This document shows, in pieces, positions 45,665-53,101 of a stretch of 53,800 nt of DNA (its first letter is position 1; each line of letters opens with the position of its first letter). The DNA is from Liquorilactobacillus satsumensis DSM 16230 = JCM 12392. GTDB lineage: Bacteria > Bacillota > Bacilli > Lactobacillales > Lactobacillaceae. Location of the stretch: positions 39,072-92,871 of the forward strand of contig NZ_AZFQ01000023.1 in NCBI RefSeq assembly GCF_001435195.1, written 5' to 3'. Position numbers and translations under genes: made by a program. The notes below the pieces were generated by a model that was not told the DNA's origin, did no database searches, and was given only the letters and a program-made list of their open reading frames with translations.

Positions 45665-45880
45665 ATGAATACTGTTTTGATCGAATCGATAGCTCGGTTA
45701 ATTGGTCCTAAAAGACCAACTCATACTTCTCGCATTGATGAATTGAAAAAACTGACAGGCCTTGATGATTCATCTTTAAGAGCTGATCTTGCTACATTAC
45801 AAGCTATGGGATACTTAACAGTCGGATACGCTAATGGTAAAATCAAGCTTATTTCAGTATCCAATATTTTTCCCCAATAG
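45665..45880 (+). CDS. Small winged-helix protein on the plus strand
   Basis: A 71-residue protein with a helix-turn-helix/winged-helix pattern (RIDELKKLTGLDDSSLRADLATLQAMGYLTVGYANGKIKLI). GGGAGGTGA precedes the ATG. It is opposite to all neighbours and has its own terminator, so it is an independent unit, possibly expressed in the lysogen. Confidence 0.65.
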   Translation: MNTVLIESIARLIGPKRPTHTSRIDELKKLTGLDDSSLRADLATLQAMGYLTVGYANGKIKLISVSNIFPQ

Positions 45881-45887
45881 CTTACTT

Positions 45888-45916
45888 GGAGTTCCACTTA
45901 TATGGAGCTCCTTTTT
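45888..45916 (+). terminator. Terminator of the plus-strand winged-helix gene
   Basis: GGAGTTCCA and TGGAGCTCC (one G-U) form a 9-bp stem with a 6-base loop, then TTTTT. It lies just after the stop at 45880. Confidence 0.8.
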
Positions 45917-45928
45917 CATAGAGATCCA

Positions 45929-46147
45929 TTATTTTTTTGGGGCCTTCTTCGTCTTCTTCTTTCTTATCTCTAAACTCTTATCTCTAAACTCTGGTGTACG
46001 TTTGTCGTACATTTGTACACTATTGATAAAATCATCGAAAGTTGTTGCGTCATGTGACGTCACACTAACGTCACTCTCAATCTGCTTAGTTCCGCCGTTC
46101 GGCATGTTTACACTTCTAGGTGTAAACACAAAGCTCGCCTTCGACAC
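45929..46147 (-). pseudogene. Antirepressor-like fragment
   Basis: This frame starts from a GTG without a ribosome site. It reads FVFTPRSVNMPNGGTKQIES, which resembles the central part of AntA/Rha-type N-terminal domains, then a repetitive basic tail encoded by a tandem TTTAGAGATAAGAG. Part of it (TTTGTGTTTACA..GAAGTGTAAA) recurs at about 46286-46311 within the next frame. I read it as debris of a duplicated antirepressor. Confidence 0.45.
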
Positions 46148-46215
46148 TCTTGTCGAAACTTTAGCGCCAGATGCGGCGGAAAGATATTTAATATTGATTT
46201 AAAATCCGTTATCTC

Positions 46216-46614
46216 TCAGAAGGATAAGGAAAGGAATTCTGAGGTCGTTTTGCACAACCTCGGATTTACCAAGGCACAGATTTTTACACTTCCAGATGTA
46301 AACACAAAATCAACATTTTCTTCAAAATCTTTGAATTTTTGCTTAACTACAGTTCTGTGTGGCTCATCATCGAAAGCTCTTTTGCCATTCCCAAGAGTAA
46401 GTGCATAGTCGTCGTATCTTCTTTTGGTCCCGTTGCCACTTTCAACGACCGTACCTTCAGGTACACTCGTAAAATCAGTGCCATTTTCAAAATCTTTAAA
46501 GTTCTGTTCAACCCAAGCACTAAATCTCTTTTTGATTTTCAAACCTTTATGCAATTCCCTTGCTGAAACAAGTTGCTGATTGTCTTGTACTTTGATAGTT
46601 ATTAATTGATTCAT
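46216..46614 (-). pseudogene. AntA/AntB antirepressor, frameshifted
   Basis: The first part (SARELHKGLKIKKRFSAWV, FENGTDFTSVPEGTVVESGN, RYDDYALTL) is a clear AntA/AntB antirepressor domain. After LTL the frame becomes nonsense. The +1 frame from 46388 reads MAKELSMMSHTEL, the normal continuation, then meets a stop. An extra A in GGGAATGGC explains it. The rest fuses to a copy of DFVFT-type sequence. The gene is broken. Confidence 0.75.
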
Positions 46615-46680
46615 TCTCGATAACTTCTTTTAAATTTTTAGTAGTATAATTTAGCTGTTCTAGAAAGGTGGTGAACCCCT

Positions 46681-46836
46681 TTGAATATGCTTTCTAATGA
46701 GAGAATCGCACACGATCTAGCAGTTGCTTACGTTGCTGATGGTTGGAGAGAAAACGAAGTATCTGAAAAAAATTCTGTTTCTTTCTATTTGCAAACTTAT
46801 AAAAAGTTTTTAGCTGAGCTTAATCGCCGGTCTTAG
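46681..46836 (+). CDS. Small plus-strand phage protein, unknown
   Basis: A 51-residue protein, MNMLSNERIAHDLAVAYVADGWRE and on, ending FLAELNRRS. AAAGGTGG lies in front of the TTG at 46681 (an ATG follows at 46687). A TATAAT hexamer at 46645-46650 could be its -10 box. It is opposite to its neighbours and overlaps the end of the converging gene by 17 bases. No family recognised. Confidence 0.6.
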   Translation: MNMLSNERIAHDLAVAYVADGWRENEVSEKNSVSFYLQTYKKFLAELNRRS

Positions 46837-47014
46837 TGACAAGCCTTTCAAACAGTACTTCATTAGCGAGATGGAGTGCTGTTTCTTTTTGCTGGTAGCA
46901 ATATTCCTGCCTATCTGAAAGAACAGACAATATATCTGAAACGATAGGACGTACGTCTTTGTGAGTTTCAAGCATTGCATCAACATCATTCTTGCGAAAC
47001 GAGTGTTCGTTCAT
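46820..47014 (-). CDS. Small phage protein, unknown
   Basis: A 64-residue helical protein, MNEHSFRKNDVDAMLETHKDVR and on. GAAAGGAGG lies ahead of the ATG at 47014; a longer in-frame ATG at 47044 has none. The DNA just upstream is full of GTAACG-type repeats, a possible operator. No family recognised. Confidence 0.6.
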   Translation of the reverse strand: MNEHSFRKNDVDAMLETHKDVRPIVSDILSVLSDRQEYCYQQKETALHLANEVLFERLVTKTGD

Positions 47015-47042
47015 TATTTCTTCCTCCTTTCTGCCGACATCC

Positions 47043-47088
47043 ACGTAACGTTGTAGAAGCGTTACTGTAACGTTACATTGTTACGCTT
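47043..47088. repeat. GTAACG/CGTTAC repeat cluster
   Basis: ACGTAACG, GCGTTAC, the perfect palindrome GTAACGTTAC and GTTACGC lie within 46 bases, and AAGCGTTAC near-inverts GTTACGCTT. It lies upstream of the gene at 47014 and downstream of the replisome-organizer-like gene. It may be a regulator-binding site or part of an origin. Confidence 0.5.
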
Positions 47089-47237
47089 ATTCTTCTGAAT
47101 AGCTGTAATCTATCACCTTCTTTATTTAATGTGTCCTCTCCTTGGCTTTATAGATAATCGAAAAGCTTCTTGCTATTAAGCTTTCTAAGTCCCTTAGGTT
47201 GTTCAGGGGAGTGAAAACTAAGACTCTAAATATATAA

Positions 47238-47270
47238 CTCGGCTTTAGCCGAGGGGGTCCCGCTTGCGGG
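47238..47270 (-). terminator. Tandem hairpins after the replication gene
   Basis: CTCGGC/GCCGAG and CCCGC/GCGGG are two small perfect hairpins just downstream of the minus-strand gene ending at 47292. The one further from the gene is followed by TTATATATTT. Together they may be a weak terminator or a processing site. Confidence 0.45.
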
Positions 47271-47291
47271 GGAAAGGTTTACCTCTATCCT

Positions 47292-48080
47292 CTATCCTCT
47301 AGCAACATTCTTATCTTGTGGAGGTAAAGTTGTTATTTTACTATTAGATCCCCTACCCTGTTGCTCAGATATTTTCTTACTTAACTCATGTATTCTGTCT
47401 CCAAACGAATCAATAGGAACATCTGAATCTAGAAACTCAAGAGTAGCTTTATTAACGTCATTGTTATTGTGTTTCAGAACCTCGGTTATTAATTCATCTG
47501 TTATGAACTTAGAAGTAGGCACAGATTTTCTACTTTTAGTAGGTTCCCCTTTCGGACTATCCTCTCCTATTGCTTGACTGACCTTACTGAACTTCCTGAA
47601 CTCACTACCCTTAACTTCCTTAACTATCTGAGTACCCAAGTTGTCTCCGTTTTGGTTACACTTCGTATCTTTATTGGATACAGCTTGTATCCTATTTGTA
47701 TCCAAACTGTATCCATTCAAATCATAATCAGGTTTTTCCTTTAATTTGTACCAACCACTGTCATTCAAAATTAACTCATCTTTTTCGTCTCTATGAGTCG
47801 TTTCGTGATATCTATCCTTTTTAATTTGATTATTTGCATTCCAATTCATAATGACAGATACTCCATTTTCAAATATATGAACAAAACCATTTTTACGTAA
47901 ACTATCCAAATCATCATTTGTGGCACCACATAGTCTTTGAGTCATCTTTACCCTAGAAGTAAAACCGTCATCATCTGCATTTAAACTTAGTTGAACATAT
48001 AAAATTTGTGCCTGAGGTGTAAGTTCTAGAAAATCATCAGCTTGAAGTTCGTCAATAGAAAACATTCTTCTCTGTGCCAT
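47292..48080 (-). CDS. Replisome organizer-like phage replication protein
   Basis: A 262-residue protein starting MAQRRMFSIDELQADDFLELTPQAQILYVQLSLNADDDGF, the N-terminus typical of phage replication initiation or replisome organizer proteins with a winged helix. The C-terminal part is less conserved. AGAGGAGG precedes the ATG. No DnaC-like loader, helicase or SSB gene follows, so replication would lean on host factors. Confidence 0.75.
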   Translation of the reverse strand: MAQRRMFSIDELQADDFLELTPQAQILYVQLSLNADDDGFTSRVKMTQRLCGATNDDLDSLRKNGFVHIFENGVSVIMNWNANNQIKKDRYHETTHRDEKDELILNDSGWYKLKEKPDYDLNGYSLDTNRIQAVSNKDTKCNQNGDNLGTQIVKEVKGSEFRKFSKVSQAIGEDSPKGEPTKSRKSVPTSKFITDELITEVLKHNNNDVNKATLEFLDSDVPIDSFGDRIHELSKKISEQQGRGSNSKITTLPPQDKNVARG

Positions 48081-48084
48081 ATAA

Positions 48085-48777
48085 CTAGGCCTCCTCTCGT
48101 GCCCTATGTTGTGTTTTATTAACCATCAAAGCTTTTATACCTGCACCAGTAATCAAAGCTTTAATTGCTTGATATTCCATTCCTAGTTCAAGCAAAACAG
48201 CAATCTTTTGTTTCATAAGATTAACCTTGTTCAATTCAGCAGCTGAAAGATATTCAGTTGCAGGTGTACTTTTTGGTACGCCCCTTTCACGCTTAATTTG
48301 AGTTACATTTTTACCAAGGGTAGTTTTATAAACTAGTTGGTTGAAATAGGTAAATGCGTGGCTATCTAAATCCTCACGAGCCTTTATTGCATCATTCATT
48401 ATCGAAGTAGTTAATTTCCCAGCTTCACGCTTAATCTGACGTTCTTGAAGTTCTTTGTCTTTTGCAAAGAACTGTTTCACCAAATTAAATTTGAATTGAA
48501 CAACTTGCTCTGTATTATCAAGTAGTGTTATTAGAAAAGTAGCTTGTTCTCGGTTAAGGCTATATTTTTTAACTGGTCTACCGCCTTTTGAACCTTTAAT
48601 TGGTTTACGCATTTCAAATGCCAATACCCCAAATTTTTCTATCTCTTTTTGATGATTACGAATCATCTGTTTTGTCGCATGAAGTGAGTTACCAGAATAC
48701 TCCGCAATAATTTCATCTGTCGTAAACGGTACTGCATTTAACGAAAGATCTTTGACAAAAACAAGTTGATTATTCAT
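48085..48777 (-). CDS. Rha family regulatory protein
   Basis: A 230-residue Rha-type protein: MNNQLVFVKDLSLNAVPFTTDEIIAEYSGNSLHATKQMIRNHQKEIEKFG is the pRha domain that begins many phage antirepressors. It is followed by GGRPVKKYSLNREQATFLITLLDNT and a helical C-terminus. The ATG at 48777 overlaps the stop of the gene before it; a longer frame from 48867 is not credible. Confidence 0.85.
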   Translation of the reverse strand: MNNQLVFVKDLSLNAVPFTTDEIIAEYSGNSLHATKQMIRNHQKEIEKFGVLAFEMRKPIKGSKGGRPVKKYSLNREQATFLITLLDNTEQVVQFKFNLVKQFFAKDKELQERQIKREAGKLTTSIMNDAIKAREDLDSHAFTYFNQLVYKTTLGKNVTQIKRERGVPKSTPATEYLSAAELNKVNLMKQKIAVLLELGMEYQAIKALITGAGIKALMVNKTQHRAREEA

Positions 48778-49042
48778 TGCTATCACCAGCTTCATCAGGG
48801 CAGATATTATTTGAAATGCAGCCAATTGCTTTTGCAATCCCTTGTAGCACATCAACTGTATTTCCAAAAGAATTACTATCTATAAAATGATTCAAAATAA
48901 ATTTATCGCCTTGTTTAGCCGCGTAATTAATATAATCAAAATAGTCAGTAATTGTCCGTAACTCTTGCTGAATGTCGGTAAGATCACATGCTTTTTTATA
49001 CAAATATTTTTCTGTAACTTCCTTTTTATCAATCTTAATCAT
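48770..49042 (-). CDS. Small phage protein, unknown
   Basis: A 90-residue, acidic, helical protein, MIKIDKKEVTEKYLYKKACDLTDIQQELRTI and on. GGAGG lies eight bases ahead of the ATG at 49042; an in-frame ATG at 49153 has none. It overlaps the Rha gene start by 8 bases. No family recognised. Confidence 0.6.
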   Translation of the reverse strand: MIKIDKKEVTEKYLYKKACDLTDIQQELRTITDYFDYINYAAKQGDKFILNHFIDSNSFGNTVDVLQGIAKAIGCISNNICPDEAGDSNE

Positions 49043-49157
49043 GTTATTTTCCTCCAAATTTGTTATAATTAGAGGCGTAAATACTTTATATATAGCGTCT
49101 TGCTTAAACTCGCCAAAGTTTACTAAGCAAGGCTTTTTTGTATTTACACCCATTTTC

Positions 49158-49247
49158 TTACTCCCTAAAATTCAAATTGAGACACAATCCCCACCCTGCT
49201 AAAAAACCAATTGCTACAAGAATTGTTGTCGCTATTAACCAACCCAT
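49158..49247 (-). CDS. 29-residue membrane microprotein
   Basis: The frame reads MGWLIATTILVAIGFLAGWG and nine more residues. It is almost wholly a single membrane span. GGAGGTAGAGGAAAG stands directly in front of the ATG and there are short gaps to both neighbours, which favours a real gene. Function unknown. Confidence 0.5.
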   Translation of the reverse strand: MGWLIATTILVAIGFLAGWGLCLNLNFRE

Positions 49248-49262
49248 CTTTCCTCTACCTCC

Positions 49263-49451
49263 TTAATCATTTTTAACAATGTGTTGTGCAAACCATTCTT
49301 CCGCTGCTTGTTGGTCAATACGCTTTAGTGTGCCAACCTTAACTACTGGCAAACCAACTTCAATAAACTTGTAAAGCGTATTGTAACTTCCAATATTGAA
49401 GAACTTTAATGCCTGACTGTAATTCATAAAGCGAGGTAACTCATTTTGCAT
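49263..49451 (-). CDS. Excisionase-like HTH protein
   Basis: A 62-residue protein with a MerR/excisionase-like HTH (RFMNYSQALKFFNIGSYNTLYKFIEVGLPVVKVGTLKRID). It is clearly paralogous to the protein encoded at 49541-49726 (shared N-T-L, VKVxGxxKRID). One of the two may be the excisionase of the prophage, the other a regulator. Confidence 0.65.
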   Translation of the reverse strand: MQNELPRFMNYSQALKFFNIGSYNTLYKFIEVGLPVVKVGTLKRIDQQAAEEWFAQHIVKND

Positions 49452-49540
49452 TGTTTTTCATCTCCCTAAATACTATTACTACAATTGGAAACGCTATTAC
49501 TATCTTGATTTTTCCTTTGACTGCTCCCGCACAGTACAGA

Positions 49541-49726
49541 TTAAATTTTATGTTCTTCAACAAATATATCGATATCTCGAATGTCAATTCGTTTTACTGA
49601 ACCAATTACTGTTACTTTTAAACCAGTTGCAATAAATCTGTTCTTTAATGTATTTACACTTTTGATATTCAGATACTCACAAGCTTGTTTCATCGTTAAA
49701 AATCTAGGATATGTTTTTACTGTCAT
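49541..49726 (-). CDS. Excisionase-like HTH protein (paralog)
   Basis: A 61-residue protein, MTVKTYPRFLTMKQACEYLNIKSVNTLKNRFIATGLKVTVIGSVKRIDIRD and on. The ATG at 49726 follows AAAGGAG; the longer in-frame start at 49789 lies in the switch region. It is the first gene of the lytic operon, opposite the repressor, the place of Cro/Xis proteins. Confidence 0.65.
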   Translation of the reverse strand: MTVKTYPRFLTMKQACEYLNIKSVNTLKNRFIATGLKVTVIGSVKRIDIRDIDIFVEEHKI

Positions 49727-49873
49727 TGATTTCCAACTCCTTTCTGCTATAATTAGTTGGCAGGAATTGTAATATTTGCCTATCAACAATCATATTTTAT
49801 CATTATCACGAACAATTGCAATGTAAACCTATCAATTTATGTAATGATTATTTATAACTTAGGAGGAAACTAA
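49727..49873. promoter_or_regulatory. Lysogeny-lysis switch region
   Basis: This 147-bp divergent gap lies between the repressor and the first lytic gene. Read leftward, TTGCAA and TAAAAT are 16 bp apart. The octamer CCTATCAA occurs twice in direct orientation (49779-49786 and 49828-49835) and may be an operator. A rightward promoter is likely but not clear. Confidence 0.55.
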
Positions 49874-50545
49874 TTGATTAAATTTCATTTAAAGAAAATT
49901 TTAGAAAAAGAAAATCTTAGTATAAATCAAGTAAGTCATGATACTGGTATTAATCGAGCTTCACTTACCAGCATGTCAAACAATTCTATTAGTATGGTTA
50001 GACTTGAAACTTTGGATACTCTTTGCAACTATTTCACTATTGAGCTAGCAGAGTTAATCACTTTTATTCCTGATGATTACATTGTTCAGGTACCCCTGCA
50101 GCCCAAAAATGGCGAGTGGATATATGCTTTAGCTACTAGAAAACCTATTATAGAAAATTCTGAAAAAAATGGCGTTATGTATAATGCCGACTTAAACGAA
50201 ATACCTTTTATCGTCTATTTACCTGAAAAATACGCTGCATTTAGTTTTTGCTCTGTCGGTATGCCAATAAGACCAGTGAAAACAAAAATTGAAAAAGAAT
50301 TAAACTTCGATTTTAAGAAAACCAAAAAATGGTTAGATTTTTTGACAAAAGAACAAGCTCTCAATATTTGTAAGCAGGTAATTACTGTGTTCTTAAACAA
50401 ATATGCCAAAAGAAAAAACATTGAAATACTATCAGTAATGTTTAATGCTGACAATGTACGGCAAGAAGTTATGTCTTCTTTTGTTTTTAATGTTAATAAA
50501 AATTCTAATGGAGAACTTAGTCTAGAACTGTTAAAATCAGTTTAA
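49874..50545 (+). CDS. C1-like repressor with N-terminal HTH
   Basis: A 223-residue protein with an XRE-type HTH in the first 60 residues (NLSINQVSHDTGINRASLTSMSNN, then ETLDTLCNYF). The C-terminal part is not a LexA-type autocleavage domain that I can recognise. The start is TTG at 49874, set by AGGAGG. As the only repressor-like gene, next to int and opposite the lytic operon, it is the likely lysogeny repressor. Confidence 0.75.
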   Translation: MIKFHLKKILEKENLSINQVSHDTGINRASLTSMSNNSISMVRLETLDTLCNYFTIELAELITFIPDDYIVQVPLQPKNGEWIYALATRKPIIENSEKNGVMYNADLNEIPFIVYLPEKYAAFSFCSVGMPIRPVKTKIEKELNFDFKKTKKWLDFLTKEQALNICKQVITVFLNKYAKRKNIEILSVMFNADNVRQEVMSSFVFNVNKNSNGELSLELLKSV

Positions 50546-50580
50546 TCTTCTACATAACACTGCCCCTGCACGGTACGCTA

Positions 50581-50721
50581 TGGAGGAAAATACCGGCTAC
50601 TACCAAGAAGTATATTGATAAAAACGGTAACACTCGTTATCAATTTTAAGTTTATTCAGACATTGGTCTAACAGTTAAAAAGGCGTGTGAAAAGGGTAAA
50701 CATACTCAGATACTAATATAG
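50581..50721 (+). pseudogene. Vestige of an integrase N-terminus
   Basis: The frame TTKKYIDKNGNTRYQF-stop-VYSDIGLTVKK looks like the opening strands of tyrosine integrases (K-K-Y-x-x-K-N-G-x-x-x-Y-x-F-x-V-Y-x-G). An in-frame stop interrupts it. It lies directly upstream of the intact integrase gene, so it may be the relic of a previous integrase or of a recombination event. Confidence 0.5.
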
Positions 50722-50731
50722 GGGGGTGAAA

Positions 50732-51892
50732 ATGATTGCTTCTTTTTTACAATACAAAACTAAAGCAGGCAAAAAGATGTGGATGTATCAAGCAGCCATT
50801 GGTGTAAATCCTGCTACTGGTAAATCTATACGTACAACTAAACGTGGATTCGCTACAAAACATGAAGCTGAGGCTGCTTTGAGACGTAATCTGTTGAATG
50901 TAGATAACCATGGTTATAGTGAAAATCGAAATTTGAAGTATCAAGATATTTATGAGTACTTCATCAAGGCATATAAAAACACGGTTAAGGAGTCTACCCT
51001 AAACCGTGTTCTTGGCTTGTTTAAGCATCATATACTGCCAGCACTAGGAAAGTATCGAATTAAGGATATAAGCACTCCTATGTGCCAAAATATCGTAAAT
51101 CAGTGGGCTAGTGAACTTGTAGACTTCCGTAAGATTAAAAATTATGCTGGTTTAGTCTTTAAAGAGGCTAAACGGCTAAAGATTATTTATGATAATCCTA
51201 TGGAGCTAGTTACTTTGCCTAAACCGGTTAAAAAAGTAGGCAGCGAAAAATTTGAGAATTTTTGGGATAAAAATGAATTAAAACTGTTTCTTGAATGTTT
51301 GGATAAAGAGTACGAGGAATCTAATTACAAGGCAGTTGCCCTATTTAGATTATTAGCATTTACTGGAATGCGAAAAGGCGAAGCCTTAGCTTTAACATGG
51401 GCTGATTTTGATTTCATACATAAAACACTTGCTATTAATAAGACGGTAACTCGTGCTGTTGATAATAAGATGATTGTTGGAACGCCTAAGACGCCTAAAT
51501 CAATTAGAACACTTGATCTTGATTCAAAAACTACTGCTATAATACAACGCTGGCAGAAACGACAACGTAAAGAATTGTTAATCCTTGGATTTAACGCTGA
51601 TAACCTAAACCAACTCGTTTTTTCAAGTAATCATAACGGCCTACTAACAACCAGCAAACCAAATAAATGGTTGGATCACATTATCAAAAAATATAACCTT
51701 AAACATATCGGAGTTCATGGGTTAAGGCATACGGCTGCTAGCCTATTCTTCGAATCCGGAGCCACTATTAAACAGGTTCAAGAACAGTTAGGCCATGCCG
51801 ACGTTCAGACTACTTTAAACATTTATACTCACGTGACTAAATATACAAAAAAACAGACTATCAATAAATTATCGAAGTACCTCGGTTTTTGA
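50732..51892 (+). CDS. int: Tyrosine integrase
   Basis: The 386-residue integrase has the AP2-like arm-binding N-terminus (KAGKKMWMYQAAIGVNP), a SAM-like core-binding domain and the catalytic domain with R (TGMRKGEAL), K (TPKTPKSIRTL), HxxR (HGLRHTAAS), H (LGHADVQTT) and the nucleophile Y (LNIYTHVT). GGGGGG precedes the ATG. It is 85 bases from attR, the normal place. Confidence 0.96.
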   Translation: MIASFLQYKTKAGKKMWMYQAAIGVNPATGKSIRTTKRGFATKHEAEAALRRNLLNVDNHGYSENRNLKYQDIYEYFIKAYKNTVKESTLNRVLGLFKHHILPALGKYRIKDISTPMCQNIVNQWASELVDFRKIKNYAGLVFKEAKRLKIIYDNPMELVTLPKPVKKVGSEKFENFWDKNELKLFLECLDKEYEESNYKAVALFRLLAFTGMRKGEALALTWADFDFIHKTLAINKTVTRAVDNKMIVGTPKTPKSIRTLDLDSKTTAIIQRWQKRQRKELLILGFNADNLNQLVFSSNHNGLLTTSKPNKWLDHIIKKYNLKHIGVHGLRHTAASLFFESGATIKQVQEQLGHADVQTTLNIYTHVTKYTKKQTINKLSKYLGF

Positions 51893-51976
51893 AATTACTT
51901 CAAATATACTTCAAATTTATTGTAGTCCGTCTACAAATACTACCATATCAGCGATAGCATTGTGTGAGGTATCAAC

Positions 51977-51990
51977 CCCACGTGGCGCAT
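51977..51990 (+). repeat. attR core
   Basis: CCCACGTGGCGCAT repeats the attL core exactly. Only the last 13 bases of the tRNA are present here, so no second tRNA is formed. Confidence 0.9.
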
Positions 51991-52007
51991 TAAACTAATT
52001 TTTTGTG

Positions 52008-52036
52008 AAAGCCTCATACTGATTGAGGCTTTTTTA
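52008..52036 (+). terminator. Native terminator of tRNA-Arg, now beyond attR
   Basis: AAAGCCTCA and TGAGGCTTT form a 9-bp stem followed by TTTTATT. Before integration it would have followed the tRNA; now it terminates the integrase message. The rest of the gap from 52037 to 52237 holds nothing I can support. Confidence 0.85.
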
Positions 52037-52237
52037 TTGCCCTATTTTTGACCTTTCTAGGCCTAGCAACAGACTTTGTAACGCTTTCTTTTTAATGATA
52101 ACATTCACGCTCTGTTTTTACCAAAATAATAGGCATAACCATAGCTGACTCTTTTGCGGATTACAGCCAAAAGAACTCTTAATTGATCTTTTTCATTCAA
52201 GCTCTGCCAACCTCAGTTTGAACAATTTTTTTCAATA

Positions 52238-52287
52238 AAAAAGCCTTCCAACCAAGCAGAGCTGAATCGTCTGCTTAACTGGAAGGA
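52238..52287 (-). terminator. Terminator downstream of the 101-residue gene
   Basis: CCTTCCA and TGGAAGG bracket a long hairpin with an inner AAGCAGA/TCTGCTT pairing, followed by TTTTTT on the minus strand. Confidence 0.75.
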
Positions 52288-52300
52288 AACAACGTAAACA

Positions 52301-52606
52301 CTAAAGCGTCTTTTCTTTGACAATATCATTCTTAATATCATCGTACTTAACATTATCCATTCTGTAAGAATCCTTCACTGAAATCTTGGAGATCTTCATA
52401 TCAGGCCTTTGCGGAAAAGCCGCGCCGTCTGCATGCTGAATTGTGTTATTCTCTGGATTATTCTCACTTACAATTACCAGATGCCCGCTGCCTTGAACAG
52501 TTGTTGCGACAGCATCTTCACTCTCTTCGTTAGTAGTTCCAATATAGACACAAAACTCAGATTCGTCTCCAATGATTAATTTTAAATTCTCTAAGACTTT
52601 TGCCAA
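52301..52606 (-). CDS. Small hypothetical protein upstream of clpP
   Basis: A 101-residue protein starting MAKVLENLKLIIGDESEFCVYIGTTNEE, with short strands and an acidic character. The start is TTG at 52606, behind AAGGAAG; the longer in-frame ATG at 52648 lacks one. It is monocistronic with a strong terminator and divergent from clpP. I do not recognise the family. Confidence 0.65.
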   Translation of the reverse strand: MAKVLENLKLIIGDESEFCVYIGTTNEESEDAVATTVQGSGHLVIVSENNPENNTIQHADGAAFPQRPDMKISKISVKDSYRMDNVKYDDIKNDIVKEKTL

Positions 52607-53005
52607 AAAAATCACTTCCTTATAGTGGACAAAGGCGTCATACATCACCAGTACGACGCCTTCTAATTAAGTTAGTTACATTAAATTAATTCAAAATTTT
52701 ATTACAAGAACCAAAGTCAAATTCTAGCTTCCAAGATTCTGCCCCTACCTCTACAGAATCATTACAGCTCCAAAACTGCGCCCAAATTATGAAAGATCAA
52801 AAAACTCAATACTGATTTGTAAATTAAATAACGCTCAATATGTAATAATTATACCATTGATGCAGTTCAGTTGGCAATTTTTTGCTCACGCTTCTTAATT
52901 TACCTCACTTTTCTTTTACAGTAGCCCCATAATTTTTACAAAGTTACAGCTTGTAAGCTTGTCTTTCTCCCAAACCCTTTTTATTTTTATGAACTGGTTC
53001 TTTTG

Positions 53006-53022
53006 TTTGACCTTTTTTGACC
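53006..53022. promoter_or_regulatory. CtsR box of clpP
   Basis: TTTGACCTTTTTTGACC is the exact CtsR tandem heptad (inverse of GGTCAAA-N3-GGTCAAA). The second heptad overlaps the likely -35 hexamer TTGACC (53017-53022), so CtsR would block clpP transcription until heat or protein stress. The rest of the 495-bp gap 52607-53101 has no gene I can support. Confidence 0.92.
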
Positions 53023-53101
53023 AACGGGTTAAACTAGCAATACAGACGTTAGAATGCTAAACTAAAAACGTCAATTAATTAATTTGAGGAGGTTTCAGTT
53101 C

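Larger units (their letters stand above)
23174..51990. mobile_element. Incomplete HK97-type (siphovirus-like) prophage integrated in tRNA-Arg(CCG)
   Basis: The boundaries are the 14-bp repeats at 23174-23187 and 51977-51990. The integrase lies beside attR, on the plus strand with the repressor. Nearly all other genes are on the minus strand, running early to late from right to left. Packaging, head, connector, tail tube, chaperone and tape-measure genes are present. Distal tail, baseplate, receptor-binding, holin and endolysin genes are not. The left end carries a lipoprotein, a small membrane protein, a structured non-coding region and an ATPase-nuclease pair. Confidence 0.92.

Noticed and set aside
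23187-51976. A CRISPR array in the prophage or elsewhere
   Set aside because: No set of regularly spaced identical repeats was seen; the tandem units at 29490-29800 are coding repeats.
51977-51990. A second tRNA-Arg at attR
   Set aside because: Only the last 13 tRNA bases are present; no D-arm or anticodon arm can be formed.
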